NCBI RefSeq assembly: GCF_014206945.1
Contig: NZ_JACHON010000003.1
Span: 124,001 to 188,000, forward strand
DNA from: Gracilibacillus halotolerans
GTDB lineage: Bacteria > Bacillota > Bacilli > Bacillales > Amphibacillaceae
Reading direction: 5' to 3'
DNA: 64,000 bases
The notes below the pieces were generated by a model that saw only the letters and a list, made by a program, of their open reading frames with translations, was not told where the DNA came from and did no database searches. Both the position numbers and the translations under genes were made by a program. How positions within the stretch are numbered: position 1 is the stretch's first letter; each line of letters begins with the position of its first letter. Shown piece by piece: positions 9,855 through 17,804 of the stretch.

Positions 9855-9888
9855 AACTCATTAGGCCTAGCCTGGTGAGTTTTTTACG
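9855..9888 (+). terminator. Terminator after the YjiH-family gene
   Basis: Arms AACTCATTAGG and CCTGGTGAGTT pair with two G-U pairs and are followed by TTTTTT. Confidence 0.8.
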
Positions 9889-10002
9889 TCTACTAAAACA
9901 ATTCCAGCGAATCAAAAGTACTTTAGAGTAGTAGATGGCGACGTCTAAAAGGTTTTTTATGCTACAATAGGGGAAAATACAGTAAAAAAAGGTGTGACAC
10001 CA

Positions 10003-11199
10003 TTGAATTATACTTCTTTCTTTTCTGAACAGAGTAAGGCTTCATTCCAAAATGAACCACCAGGTGAATGGATGCCCAATATCCCAAACGATTGTATTCG
10101 ACTTAGTTCTGGATATCCAGATCCTCAGCTAGTCCCTGTACAAGAAATAGACCAGGCAGTACATGATTTATTAACGAAAGAACAGGATTTACCGTTACAT
10201 TATTTAGGTACTCCGAAAATGGATCAATTAAAATCACAAATAACGAAACATTTGAATAAACGTCATATATCTCTACAGGAAAGCGAGCTACTTGTCACTG
10301 CAGGTGCGTGCCAAGCGATTGATTTAATTTCTCGTGTTTTTATGGACCGTGATACAGTTGTAGCAATTGAAAAGCCAACTTACATGGAAGCTCTAGAAAT
10401 TTTTAAAAATTACACTTCTCACTTTGTTGAAATACCTATAGATGACCAAGGTATGGATACAGAGCAATTTGAAAAGATGCTAATGGAGCGAAAGAAGAAT
10501 GCACAACCACTACCGAAAATGGTTTACACGATTCCTACTTTCCATAATCCAACTGGTACAACAATGCCTGTAGAGAGGCGTCATCAGTTAATGCAGCTAG
10601 CCTCAGAATATGACTTTCTTATTATAGAGGACCATGCATATGGTGATTTATATTTTGATGAATTGCCTCCGCCTCTAAAATCTTTGGATAAAGAGGGAAG
10701 GGTTCTCCATGTCGGCTCATTATCAAAAATAGTGGCACCGGGTCTACGAATTGGCTGGATCGCGACAACGGAAACATTAATACAAAAACTTTATTGGTTT
10801 AAAAAGGATTTAGATCATCCTTTTCTACAAGCGGTGATGTCTACTTATTTGGAGTCATATAGTATTGCAGAACAATCTGAAAGCTTACGGTTAGTATATA
10901 AAGAGAAAGCTGAGACAATGACACGTGCATTAGAACTTTATATGCCGGAAGAAGTTACGTGGTTTTATCCGGACGGAGGTTACTTCGTATGGATTCAAAT
11001 CGATGGGGTAGACACGACAAAGTTACTTACAACAGCAACTGAGAATGGAGTCTCCTATATACCAGGTGAATTTTTCTTTTTAAATAGAGAAGAGGGTAAG
11101 TCTTACTTACGGTTGTCCTATAGCTACGAATCGAAGGAGCAAATAGAAAAAGGGATTAAATTACTTGCAGACGTAATTAAAAATAATAATAAGGCTTGA
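10003..11199 (+). CDS. PLP-dependent aminotransferase, class I/II (2-aminoadipate/MocR-like fold)
   Basis: About 398 residues of fold-type I aminotransferase. The motif TIPTFHNPTGTTM contains the substrate/PLP-binding Asn, LIIEDHAYGDLYF holds the Asp and Tyr that contact PLP, and HVGSLSKIVAPGLRIGWI holds the Schiff-base lysine. The pattern resembles LysN/2-aminoadipate aminotransferases and the catalytic part of MocR regulators, but no GntR helix-turn-helix precedes it, so it is an enzyme rather than a regulator. A GTG at 9994 is in frame, but the purine-rich AAAAAAAGGTG fits the TTG at 10003 (eight-base spacing), so I use that start. It stands alone with terminators on both sides. The amino acid substrate is unknown. 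Confidence 0.85.
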   Translation: MNYTSFFSEQSKASFQNEPPGEWMPNIPNDCIRLSSGYPDPQLVPVQEIDQAVHDLLTKEQDLPLHYLGTPKMDQLKSQITKHLNKRHISLQESELLVTAGACQAIDLISRVFMDRDTVVAIEKPTYMEALEIFKNYTSHFVEIPIDDQGMDTEQFEKMLMERKKNAQPLPKMVYTIPTFHNPTGTTMPVERRHQLMQLASEYDFLIIEDHAYGDLYFDELPPPLKSLDKEGRVLHVGSLSKIVAPGLRIGWIATTETLIQKLYWFKKDLDHPFLQAVMSTYLESYSIAEQSESLRLVYKEKAETMTRALELYMPEEVTWFYPDGGYFVWIQIDGVDTTKLLTTATENGVSYIPGEFFFLNREEGKSYLRLSYSYESKEQIEKGIKLLADVIKNNNKA

Positions 11200-11228
11200 T
11201 TCTTTTGAAGGGATCAAGTCTTTCATTT
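11193..11228 (+). terminator. Terminator after the aminotransferase gene
   Basis: Stem GGCTTGAT with ATCAAGTC (one G-U pair), extended by a weaker internal stretch, followed by TTTCATTTT. Confidence 0.7.
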
Positions 11229-11244
11229 TATGGTCGATCAACTC

Positions 11245-11273
11245 TTGTCCAATAAAGAATTTATGATTATAAT
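11245..11273 (+). promoter_or_regulatory. Sigma-A promoter of the PurC-like gene
   Basis: TTGTCC and TATAAT separated by exactly 17 bases, about 50 bases before the start codon. I see no PurR box near it, unlike ordinary purine operons of Bacillus. Confidence 0.65.
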
Positions 11274-11324
11274 GAAACAGCAAAGTAACGATTCTATTAA
11301 ATTCCAAAAAAAGGGGAATGGTCC

Positions 11325-12005
11325 ATGGAGCTCAAGTACGTAGGGAAAACGAAGGATGTCTATGAATTAGAAGATGGAAACTATCTACTTCAATTTAAAG
11401 ATGACGTAACGGGTGTGGATGGTGTATTCGATCCAGGTGCAAACACGGTAGGGTTAACGATAGATGGTGTTGGCCAAGCGGGTTTAAAACTTACTAAGCA
11501 TTTCTTTGAAGTCTTAAAGGAAAAAGGGATTCCTACACATTATATCGATGCAGATATCGAGAAAGCTACAATGACGGTTAAGCCTGCCGAGGTTTTTGGT
11601 AATGGCTTAGAAGTGATATGCAGGTACCGCGCTGTCGGAAGCTTTTTACGTAGATATGGACTTTATGCAGAGGAAGGACAACCACTTGATGGATTTGTGG
11701 AAGTTACATTAAAGGACGATGAAAGGGAAGACCCTCCGATTAGTGAGGATGCACTAGATATGCTTGGAATCTTATCTAAAGAAGAATATGGAGTGCTGAA
11801 ACAACTAACTCGAGAGATTGGACTTATTGTTAAGGAAGAGCTTGCGAAAAAAGATATTGATTTATATGATATAAAATTTGAATTCGGTAGAGCAGGCAAG
11901 GATAAACAAATTGTATTAATTGATGAAATATCTGGTGGCAATATGCGCGCATATAAAGATGGTCAATACATAGAACCATTAGAGTTAGAGAAACTGTTCT
12001 TTTAA
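11325..12005 (+). CDS. SAICAR-synthetase (PurC) family protein, divergent stand-alone copy
   Basis: A 226-residue ATP-dependent ligase-like protein of the PurC family, which in purine synthesis joins CAIR and aspartate. Recognisable blocks: VGKTKDVYEL (glycine loop region), ICRYRAVGSFLRR (compare VVRNxxAGS in PurC), LKDDEREDPPISED (compare the family's KDDxxxDPxITED), and IKFEFGRAG followed by IDEISGGNMRAYK. In typical PurC the last motif reads DEISPDTCRLW; here SPD has become SGG and the following positions differ. It is monocistronic with its own promoter and terminator rather than inside a pur operon. It may be a second PurC, a paralogue with a changed substrate, or the only PurC in the genome; this window cannot decide. 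Confidence 0.75.
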   Translation: MELKYVGKTKDVYELEDGNYLLQFKDDVTGVDGVFDPGANTVGLTIDGVGQAGLKLTKHFFEVLKEKGIPTHYIDADIEKATMTVKPAEVFGNGLEVICRYRAVGSFLRRYGLYAEEGQPLDGFVEVTLKDDEREDPPISEDALDMLGILSKEEYGVLKQLTREIGLIVKEELAKKDIDLYDIKFEFGRAGKDKQIVLIDEISGGNMRAYKDGQYIEPLELEKLFF

Positions 12006-12010
12006 GTAAA

Positions 12011-12046
12011 AAAACTGGCATACAATGAATGTGTGCCAGTTTTTTT
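12011..12046 (+). terminator. Terminator after the PurC-like gene
   Basis: Arms AAACTGGCATA and TGTGCCAGTTT (one G-U pair) followed by seven T residues. Confidence 0.9.
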
Positions 12047-12112
12047 GATTGATGGAAGAATAGTAGAGACCAAATATGTTAATATATAGAAAAAGGTTAA
12101 AGGGTGAGTTGA

Positions 12113-12283
12113 TTGCGGGAAGTATGGTATGTAATATATGTGATTATTCTAGGCTTGCTGGCATTTTACACAGGTGAGATTGTAACGTTTATTATGCTTG
12201 GAATAGTGTTACTAGCGTTGCAGAATATTTTAAAAGTTTTAAAAGAGATTTTACATGAACTGAGAACGGAAAGAATAGAATGA
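12113..12283 (+). CDS. Small membrane protein (56 residues), unknown
   Basis: A TTG-started reading frame with AAAGGGTGAG about five bases upstream. The product begins MREVWYVIYVIILGLLAFY, has two hydrophobic stretches (about residues 4-18 and 23-37) and a charged tail ending in ELRTERIE. This layout of hairpin-like transmembrane helices plus an amphipathic charged end is common among uncharacterised Bacillaceae microproteins. It lies alone between a terminator and the queF riboswitch promoter. I do not recognise a family. Confidence 0.55.
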   Translation: MREVWYVIYVIILGLLAFYTGEIVTFIMLGIVLLALQNILKVLKEILHELRTERIE

Positions 12284-12351
12284 ACTAAATCTCGGCCGTA
12301 TTTTGGTGTGTGGGTTTTGTAGACGTGCAAAGTTTTGAGGACTAAATAGAG

Positions 12352-12380
12352 TTGACAATTTGCTATCTTGTCCTTACAAT
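12352..12380 (+). promoter_or_regulatory. Promoter of the preQ1 riboswitch-queF transcript
   Basis: Perfect -35 TTGACA, 17-base spacer, -10 TACAAT; the aptamer begins about 30 bases downstream. Confidence 0.8.
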
Positions 12381-12410
12381 ACATAGAGTATAAGTGAATA
12401 CCCGATAAGC

Positions 12411-12490
12411 GGGAGAGGTTCATAGCGCAACCCTCTATAAAAAACTATGGATATTGAATATACACCATATCCATATAGGATGTGGTTTTT
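12411..12490 (+). promoter_or_regulatory. preQ1-I riboswitch with expression platform
   Basis: The 12411-12449 stretch contains AGAGGTTC, a short loop with ATAGC, ACCCTCT and the A-rich tail AAAAAACTA, which is the preQ1 class I consensus almost base for base. AGAGG pairs with CCTCT, and CTA of the tail can pair with TAG of the loop to form the pseudoknot. Downstream, TATGGATAT (12446) can pair with ATATCCATA (12467) as an antiterminator, while CCATATCC (12465) pairs with GGATGTGG (12478) just before TTTTT as a terminator. The two stems share bases, and the antiterminator overlaps the end of the aptamer. Ligand binding should therefore favour termination and shut off queF when preQ1 is plentiful. 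Confidence 0.93.
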
Positions 12491-12553
12491 CATTTCTTAT
12501 AGTCTTTGCTATGGCCTCTCTCGGAGTAGATATATATTCGAGGAGGTTTTTTT

Positions 12554-13057
12554 ATGTCCAGCACGAGACGACCAGAAGAAGGTTTAGAAGATTTAACGTT
12601 ATTAGGAAATCAGAATACTGCATATAAATTTGGCTACGCTCCTGAGGTTTTAGAGGCCGTTGATAATAAGCATCCGAATAGGGACTATTTTGTAAAATTT
12701 AACTGTCCGGAATTTACGAGCCTTTGCCCGATTACGAGTCAGCCAGATTTTGCAACGATCTATATTTCTTATATTCCTGACAAGAAATTAGTAGAAAGTA
12801 AATCTTTGAAACTATATTTATTTAGTTTCCGAAATCATGGGGATTTTCATGAGGATTGTGTCAACATTATCATGAACGACTTAATCGAATTATTAGATCC
12901 ACGTTATATTGAAGTGTGGGGTAAATTCACACCACGTGGCGGGATTTCCATTGATCCGTGGTGTAACTATGGTAAACCAGGAACTAAATTTGAAGAAATG
13001 GCGATGCAAAGGCTATTTAATCATGATTTAAATCCTGAGAAAATTGATAATCGCTAG
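12554..13057 (+). CDS. queF: NADPH-dependent 7-cyano-7-deazaguanine reductase (preQ0 reductase)
   Basis: Reduces the nitrile preQ0 to the aminomethyl base preQ1 for queuosine in tRNA. The 167-residue length matches the short (unimodular) QueF type. Catalytic Cys58 lies in [11 protein letters not shown] with Asp65, and the signature ESKSLKLY (81-88) marks the NADPH/substrate site, followed by HE at 99-100. GAGGAGG precedes the ATG. It lies behind a preQ1 riboswitch and just before a putative precursor transporter, without queC, queD or queE, so precursor may be imported or made by genes elsewhere. Confidence 0.96.
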   Translation: MSSTRRPEEGLEDLTLLGNQNTAYKFGYAPEVLEAVDNKHPNRDYFVKFNCPEFTSLCPITSQPDFATIYISYIPDKKLVESKSLKLYLFSFRNHGDFHEDCVNIIMNDLIELLDPRYIEVWGKFTPRGGISIDPWCNYGKPGTKFEEMAMQRLFNHDLNPEKIDNR

Positions 13058-13071
13058 GAAAGAGGATAAAG

Positions 13072-13611
13072 ATGCTTAGAATATTGTTATATCTTATCTC
13101 GATTGTTATTGCGAATGTGGTAACTGCCGCATACGCTCCACTAGAATTAGGAATTTTTATTATACCGTATGGCACGTTGTTTATTGGTGCAACATTTATC
13201 TTTAGAGATATGGTACAGAACAAATTTGGTCGGAAAAAGACATATTTTATTATTTTATCCGCACTTGTTCTGTCGGCGGGTGTATCTGCTTTATTAGGTG
13301 ACACGATGATGATCGTTGCAGCCTCAGCTTTATCTTTTATTATTTCTGAAACAGCAGATACAGAGATTTATACAAGACTGAATTTACCTCTGAGTTGGAG
13401 GGTCTTTTATAGTGGTCTAGCTGGAGGGTTTTTGGATTCGTTAGTGTTTGTTATAGTAGGTTTAAGTCCAATTGGGGCTGGATTTTTGCCATGGGAAGCA
13501 GTGCCGATTGCAATCATGAGTCAAATACTTGCTAAGACGGTTATACAGCTCATAGGTGCGCTCATTATTAGTAAAGTCCACACATCATATGAGACAAAAG
13601 CCGCTGCCTAA
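13072..13611 (+). CDS. VUT/YhhQ-family queuosine-precursor transporter
   Basis: A 179-residue integral membrane protein with about five to six hydrophobic segments. The blocks ANVVTAAYAPL, PYGTLFIGATFIFRD and LGFxD-like GGFLDSLVFV are characteristic of the vitamin-uptake-like (VUT) or YhhQ family, members of which import preQ0/preQ1. The start is 14 bases after queF and preceded by GAAAGAGGA, so the two genes form one transcript under the preQ1 riboswitch. That position supports preQ0 or preQ1 import as its role. Confidence 0.87.
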   Translation: MLRILLYLISIVIANVVTAAYAPLELGIFIIPYGTLFIGATFIFRDMVQNKFGRKKTYFIILSALVLSAGVSALLGDTMMIVAASALSFIISETADTEIYTRLNLPLSWRVFYSGLAGGFLDSLVFVIVGLSPIGAGFLPWEAVPIAIMSQILAKTVIQLIGALIISKVHTSYETKAAA

Positions 13612-13617
13612 TATAGT

Positions 13618-13646
13618 AAAAGCCTATTCTTGATGAATAGGCTTTT
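13618..13646. terminator. Bidirectional terminator
   Basis: AAAAGCCTATTC pairs perfectly with GAATAGGCTTTT around a five-base loop, between the convergent transporter and DUF4317 genes. Confidence 0.9.
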
Positions 13647-13652
13647 TAGCTA

Positions 13653-14819
13653 TTATAGCAATGCTTCCGGGATAACTTTAAATCCGTCAATAATGGCATC
13701 TTCTTCTACTTCGATCATTAAATATCTTTTACTATCGAACACTACTTGACGGACATGACGTAAATCTTGCGGACTAACGGAAATGTTCGCTACTTTCGTA
13801 TTAATTTTAATTGATTTTGATGAATATTTTGGTACGATATTTTGAGCTTTAACTTGGAAATGCTCATCATCCGTATAGAGTTTTAAAGCTTCTTGGATAC
13901 GCTCCTGCTCTATATTCTCCACACCACTAGATTTAAGTACATGTCCAATGTCCCTAGCATCTAGCTTGGCAGGTTCTTCTTCTTCATGATTCTCTATTAA
14001 ATCGTTAATTTCTTCATATACACTAGCTAGCGTAGATGTATCGAGGCGATCCTCCATAACATCTCGCACTACCTCTTCAAATACAGCTTTATCATCTTTA
14101 GCTGTATATGTTTCTTCCGCATTTAAAACCTCTTCAATGAAGTGTTCGTCTGGCTCATTCGCTTTACTACAACTATATAAAACACGGTTAACATCTTGCG
14201 CGTTATCCGTAACGGTAGGGAATAAAAATCCAGAAAGAGGTGCTTTTAGATTAATAACAGGATTAACTACGATATTATACGTAAACATTTTTTCTATATA
14301 ATCAAACTGTAATTCTTTGCGAGGGTCTTCGGTTTTATTAACACTACATAAGATAAGCTTATGAGAATAAACGGCGTCTCGGCTATTTTCCTCTGTTTCT
14401 TCATTAGTTGCTTTCACAGGTTTATAGAATTCTGCACGCATAAATGTAACGACAATGTCCATCTCATATTGGCGATCAGCAAGCATTTTATTCACGATTT
14501 CTAGCATGTCCTGTTTCCATTGTTCTGTATCGTCTGTCAACAATCCTCGATGTAAAATTAATTGGCTGGAGTTTTCTACATTTTGCTGAAATTTTAATTC
14601 AAATAACTTTTCATCTAGGTTCCCTGTTAACACCTTTTTGAAATTACCAAGAAAAAGCTCCTTCTGTTCATCCTCTAACATCTCAAATGGCTGATGCTGA
14701 TGGTGATAAATCTCACTAGATTCTTTCAAAATATATACATTAAAAATGTCTTTGATTGTTAATAAATCATTTTCTGGCTTTAGTTGTCTTCGTATTGCTG
14801 CAATATCTTTTTTATTCAT
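13653..14819 (-). CDS. DUF4317 family protein
   Basis: A 388-residue soluble protein matching the DUF4317 family of Firmicutes by its start (MNKKDIAAIRRQLKPENDLL), the NVYILKE segment and the YSHKLILCSVNKT block. No catalytic motif is apparent and I see no signal peptide or membrane segment. The C-terminal third (about 280-388) is predicted-looking alpha/beta with a SPQDLRHVRQV stretch. TTGGAGGAATG provides the ribosome site. Function is unknown. Confidence 0.8.
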   Translation of the reverse strand: MNKKDIAAIRRQLKPENDLLTIKDIFNVYILKESSEIYHHQHQPFEMLEDEQKELFLGNFKKVLTGNLDEKLFELKFQQNVENSSQLILHRGLLTDDTEQWKQDMLEIVNKMLADRQYEMDIVVTFMRAEFYKPVKATNEETEENSRDAVYSHKLILCSVNKTEDPRKELQFDYIEKMFTYNIVVNPVINLKAPLSGFLFPTVTDNAQDVNRVLYSCSKANEPDEHFIEEVLNAEETYTAKDDKAVFEEVVRDVMEDRLDTSTLASVYEEINDLIENHEEEEPAKLDARDIGHVLKSSGVENIEQERIQEALKLYTDDEHFQVKAQNIVPKYSSKSIKINTKVANISVSPQDLRHVRQVVFDSKRYLMIEVEEDAIIDGFKVIPEALL

Positions 14820-15109
14820 TCATTCATTCCTCCAAAAATTCCATACACAATACTATGATTATATCGGAAGTAGAGAGAGGATGTAAGGGAAAACGATAGA
14901 AAAATAACCTTTTATCTTTAATGTGCGCATAAGTATAGTGTTGATTTTAAGTCCAGCTGGTAAAAAACAGAGCAAAGACGCTATTTTAAAAAATACCTTG
15001 TAATTTCAAATCACTTATGTAAATATAGATGTAAAGACAGTAGTAGTTACATAGATAACAATTATGTGATTTTCCTCACAAATAGAATCCTAGAGAGTGG
15101 GTGTATATA
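14820..15109. other. Intergenic region before nadC
   Basis: No gene is visible. Around 14940-14965 a stretch reading GTGTTGATTTTAAGTCCAGCTGG resembles a decayed piece of the intergenic repeats found elsewhere in Bacillaceae. Near 15029-15052 ATGTAA and TTACAT form an inverted pair around 12 bases, and ATGTAAA is repeated at 15017 and 15029; this could be an operator for nadCA (a NiaR-type repressor is the usual regulator), but I cannot match a consensus. Confidence 0.3.
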
Positions 15110-15940
15110 GTGAATTCTTTGCAATTAAAAGAAAAATTAAAAGCTTTTTTTAAAGAAGATATTGGAAATGGAGATATCTCCTCTGAGTTTATTTTTAATA
15201 AAGGTACTAAAGGGAAAATTTCTTTTCTCGCTAAGGAGGACGGTATTTTTTGTGGGAAAGACATTATCAAAACAGGATACCAATTGTTAGAAAGCGAGAT
15301 ACAAGTGAAAGAATTTGTAGAAGATGGCGACAAGATACGAAAAGGTGACCATATCGCAGAAGTGTCCGGAAGTGTTCCCGCCTTACTTTTAGGGGAGCGG
15401 GTGATTCTAAATCTATTGCAACGGTTAAGTGGCATCGCAACGTTAACGAATCAAGCGGTAACCGTCTTAGATGATGACCATACAAGAATTTGTGATACGA
15501 GAAAAACAACACCTGGCCTTAGAATGCTAGAAAAGTATGCGGTACGTTGTGGAGGAGGCTATAATCATCGTTTTGGATTGTATGACGCCGTTATGTTGAA
15601 AGACAACCATCTAACGTTTGCGGGGTCTCTTCAACAAGCGGTTCACCGTGTTAGAAAACAAGTAGGCCATACTGTAAAAATAGAAGTAGAAGTCGAAACA
15701 AAAGACCAGGTTCGAGAGGCTGTAGATTCAGGTGCAGACATTATTATGTTTGATAATTGTTCACCAGAGCTAGTAAAGGAATTTCAACAGCTTGTTCCCG
15801 CCCATATTCTCACCGAAGCATCTGGAGGTATTCAGTTAGACAATTTAGCGACATATCGAAATACTGGCGTAGATTATATTTCATTAGGATTTTTAACTCA
15901 TTCTGTCCCATCTTTAGATATCAGTGTAGAAGCGATATAA
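15110..15940 (+). CDS. nadC: Quinolinate phosphoribosyltransferase (decarboxylating)
   Basis: Converts quinolinate and PRPP to nicotinate mononucleotide in NAD synthesis. Family blocks are all present: EDIGNGDISSEF, LNLLQRLSGIAT, DTRKTTPGLRMLEKYAVRCGG split across the active site, HRFGLYDAVMLKDNH, and EVEVETKDQVREA. At about 276 residues it is of normal length. A GTG at 15101 is in frame but touches the GAGAGTGGG ribosome site; the GTG at 15110 has correct spacing, so I use it. nadA follows 21 bases later. nadB, which begins this operon in B. subtilis, is absent. Confidence 0.96.
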   Translation: MNSLQLKEKLKAFFKEDIGNGDISSEFIFNKGTKGKISFLAKEDGIFCGKDIIKTGYQLLESEIQVKEFVEDGDKIRKGDHIAEVSGSVPALLLGERVILNLLQRLSGIATLTNQAVTVLDDDHTRICDTRKTTPGLRMLEKYAVRCGGGYNHRFGLYDAVMLKDNHLTFAGSLQQAVHRVRKQVGHTVKIEVEVETKDQVREAVDSGADIIMFDNCSPELVKEFQQLVPAHILTEASGGIQLDNLATYRNTGVDYISLGFLTHSVPSLDISVEAI

Positions 15941-15961
15941 ACATAATAAGGAGGAAGTTTC

Positions 15962-16924
15962 ATGCTTATTTCTATGTTGGAGAGAAAAGAATTGGTAGAA
16001 GAAATAATGTATTGGAAGGAAAAACGGAATGCAGTATTGTTAGCGCACAATTACCAGTTACCAGAAATACAGGATATTGCAGATGTATTAGGTGACTCCC
16101 TTCACTTAGCAAGAGCTACAACAGAAGTTGATGCAGATGTTATTGTCTTTTGCGGTGTGCATTTCATGGCAGAAACATCAGCTATTTTAAATCCAAATAA
16201 AAAGGTGTTATTGCCAGATATCAATGCCGGTTGTTCGTTAGCCGATTCCATTACTGTAGAGCAATTGCGAGAATGGAAGAAGGAGCACCCAAATGCTACC
16301 GTGGTTTCCTATGTTAATACATCGGCTGACGTAAAGGCGGAAAGTGATTATTGTTGTACTTCCTCTAATGCTGTTGAGGTTGTCAATGCAATACCAGAAG
16401 ATCAAGAGATACTATTTTTACCAGATATGTTTCTAGGTTCTTTTGTACAACGACAAACTGGTCGAGAGAATATGCACATATGGATGGGAGAATGTCATGT
16501 TCATGCAGGTATTGAACCACAACATATTGACACCGTAACAAATAATCATCCTAATGCAGATTTACTAGTACATCCAGAATGCGGCTGTTCTACGTCGATG
16601 ATCTATTTGTCTGGCGAGGGAGAATTACCAGAGGAGAAGACACATATTTTATCAACTGGCCGCATGTTAGACTACTCTAAACAATCATCTGCTAATGAAT
16701 TTATTGTAGCTACTGAAACGGGAATCATCCATCAAATGCAAAAACAAAATCCTGATAAAAGTTTTTATGCGGCAAATCCAGAAGCCGTATGTCCATTTAT
16801 GAAGATGATTACATTGGAGAAAGTTTTACAATCATTAAAAGAAGATACACATGTTATATCGGTACCAAAGGATACAGCAGAGAAAGCTAGAACAGCCATC
16901 GACAGAATGGTCGCAATAGGCTAA
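15962..16924 (+). CDS. nadA: Quinolinate synthase A (4Fe-4S)
   Basis: Condenses iminoaspartate with dihydroxyacetone phosphate to quinolinate. At 320 residues it is a shorter form than the 368 of B. subtilis. Cluster cysteines lie in the expected places: AGCSLADS, the ECGCSTSM segment and AVCPFMKM; YCCTSSNA and GECHVHAGI are further signature blocks. AAGGAGG precedes the ATG, and Met5 is a second possible start. It forms a two-gene operon with nadC. The iminoaspartate source (NadB or an aspartate dehydrogenase) must be elsewhere. Confidence 0.96.
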   Translation: MLISMLERKELVEEIMYWKEKRNAVLLAHNYQLPEIQDIADVLGDSLHLARATTEVDADVIVFCGVHFMAETSAILNPNKKVLLPDINAGCSLADSITVEQLREWKKEHPNATVVSYVNTSADVKAESDYCCTSSNAVEVVNAIPEDQEILFLPDMFLGSFVQRQTGRENMHIWMGECHVHAGIEPQHIDTVTNNHPNADLLVHPECGCSTSMIYLSGEGELPEEKTHILSTGRMLDYSKQSSANEFIVATETGIIHQMQKQNPDKSFYAANPEAVCPFMKMITLEKVLQSLKEDTHVISVPKDTAEKARTAIDRMVAIG

Positions 16925-16928
16925 AAGA

Positions 16929-16964
16929 AAAAGAGGTAAACCTTGTTACAGGCTTACCTCTTTT
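16929..16964. terminator. Bidirectional terminator overlapping the STAS gene end
   Basis: AAAAGAGGTAA pairs with TTACCTCTTTT. The right arm includes the last codons of the convergent minus-strand gene. Confidence 0.85.
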
Positions 16965-17475
16965 GGTTTGTAGTTAGTTGATTTTCATCTTCTAGTTCTA
17001 CAAGTTTTAAATTCTTTTTCGTGAGAAGATATTGCAAACCACGACGAAATGTTGCAAAAGATTTTGTCTCACGAAAAGCAGGTGCGTTTGTAAGAATTAA
17101 TTTCTGAGCAAACTGAGGTGTAAAACCTACAAAAATAGTGTTTACACCCATTAAAGAAAGTGTGCTGACCAACGCATTTAGACGTTCCCCTAAATATTGA
17201 TACCCCAATCCGTCTTCCACTTCAAATTTACTAATACCAGTAAAATCGATTAGCACCGTATTCGCTCGATCCACAGCAACCCGTTTTGTAATTTCATCTT
17301 GAATATGGAAGATACGTCTTTCGGTTATTGTTCCGGTTAGCGGTACAAGAATCGTTTCTGGCAAAATGGATGGAATAATAGGAGCAGATAATTCGTCGAT
17401 CATTTTTTCATAGGCATTAATTTGATTCTTTAATGCTTCATTCTCTTTAACAACTTCCTCTAAAGTCTTGTTCAT
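16954..17475 (-). CDS. STAS-domain protein related to RsbR, with N-terminal coiled coil
   Basis: A 173-residue protein. Residues 1-28 (LEEVVKENEALKNQINAYEKM) form a short coiled coil; from about residue 40 a STAS domain follows with ILVPLTGTITERR, VLIDFTGISKF and NTIFVGFTPQFAQKLI, the same order as in RsbR/RsbS stressosome proteins. In RsbR the two phosphorylated threonines lie in a VVDT-like turn and in AQT; here the equivalents read FEVEDG and AQK, so neither site seems to be kept. It may be a stressosome-like scaffold that kinases cannot switch. AAAGGTGAG precedes the ATG. Confidence 0.75.
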   Translation of the reverse strand: MNKTLEEVVKENEALKNQINAYEKMIDELSAPIIPSILPETILVPLTGTITERRIFHIQDEITKRVAVDRANTVLIDFTGISKFEVEDGLGYQYLGERLNALVSTLSLMGVNTIFVGFTPQFAQKLILTNAPAFRETKSFATFRRGLQYLLTKKNLKLVELEDENQLTTNQKR

Positions 17476-17707
17476 AACATCTCACCTTTATCTCTTTAAT
17501 ATTTATTAAATAAGAAGTTATTATTTTAATGTATTCGCTTTATTGCTCTGAAGTAATTATTCCATAGGGTCAGTTAGAGAGTTAAACTCTTTTTAAGATT
17601 GAAAGTCACGGTAAATTCTTATTCTACCATGAAGATTTTATTTTGCTAGATTAATTGATTGGGAAAATTAAAATTTTGCCTTAAAAGTCATAAATATTCA
17701 TTCCGAT

Positions 17708-17732
17708 GTTTACTTTTAGAAGATGAGGGTTA
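17708..17732 (+). promoter_or_regulatory. Candidate sigma-B promoter
   Basis: GTTTAC, 13 bases, GGGTTA: each hexamer is one base away from the general-stress consensus (GTTTWW / GGGWAW). It lies about 70 bases before an SDR gene whose homologues in Bacillus are general stress proteins. Confidence 0.4.
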
Positions 17733-17804
17733 ATATAAATATACTAAATTTTCTTTATAGTTTCCATAATGGAGATGTTAAACAATTACAGAGGAGTGAA
17801 ATGA

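Noticed and set aside
9994-10002. GTG at 9994 as start of the aminotransferase
   Set aside because: The only ribosome-like stretch ends where this codon begins; the TTG at 10003 has proper spacing.
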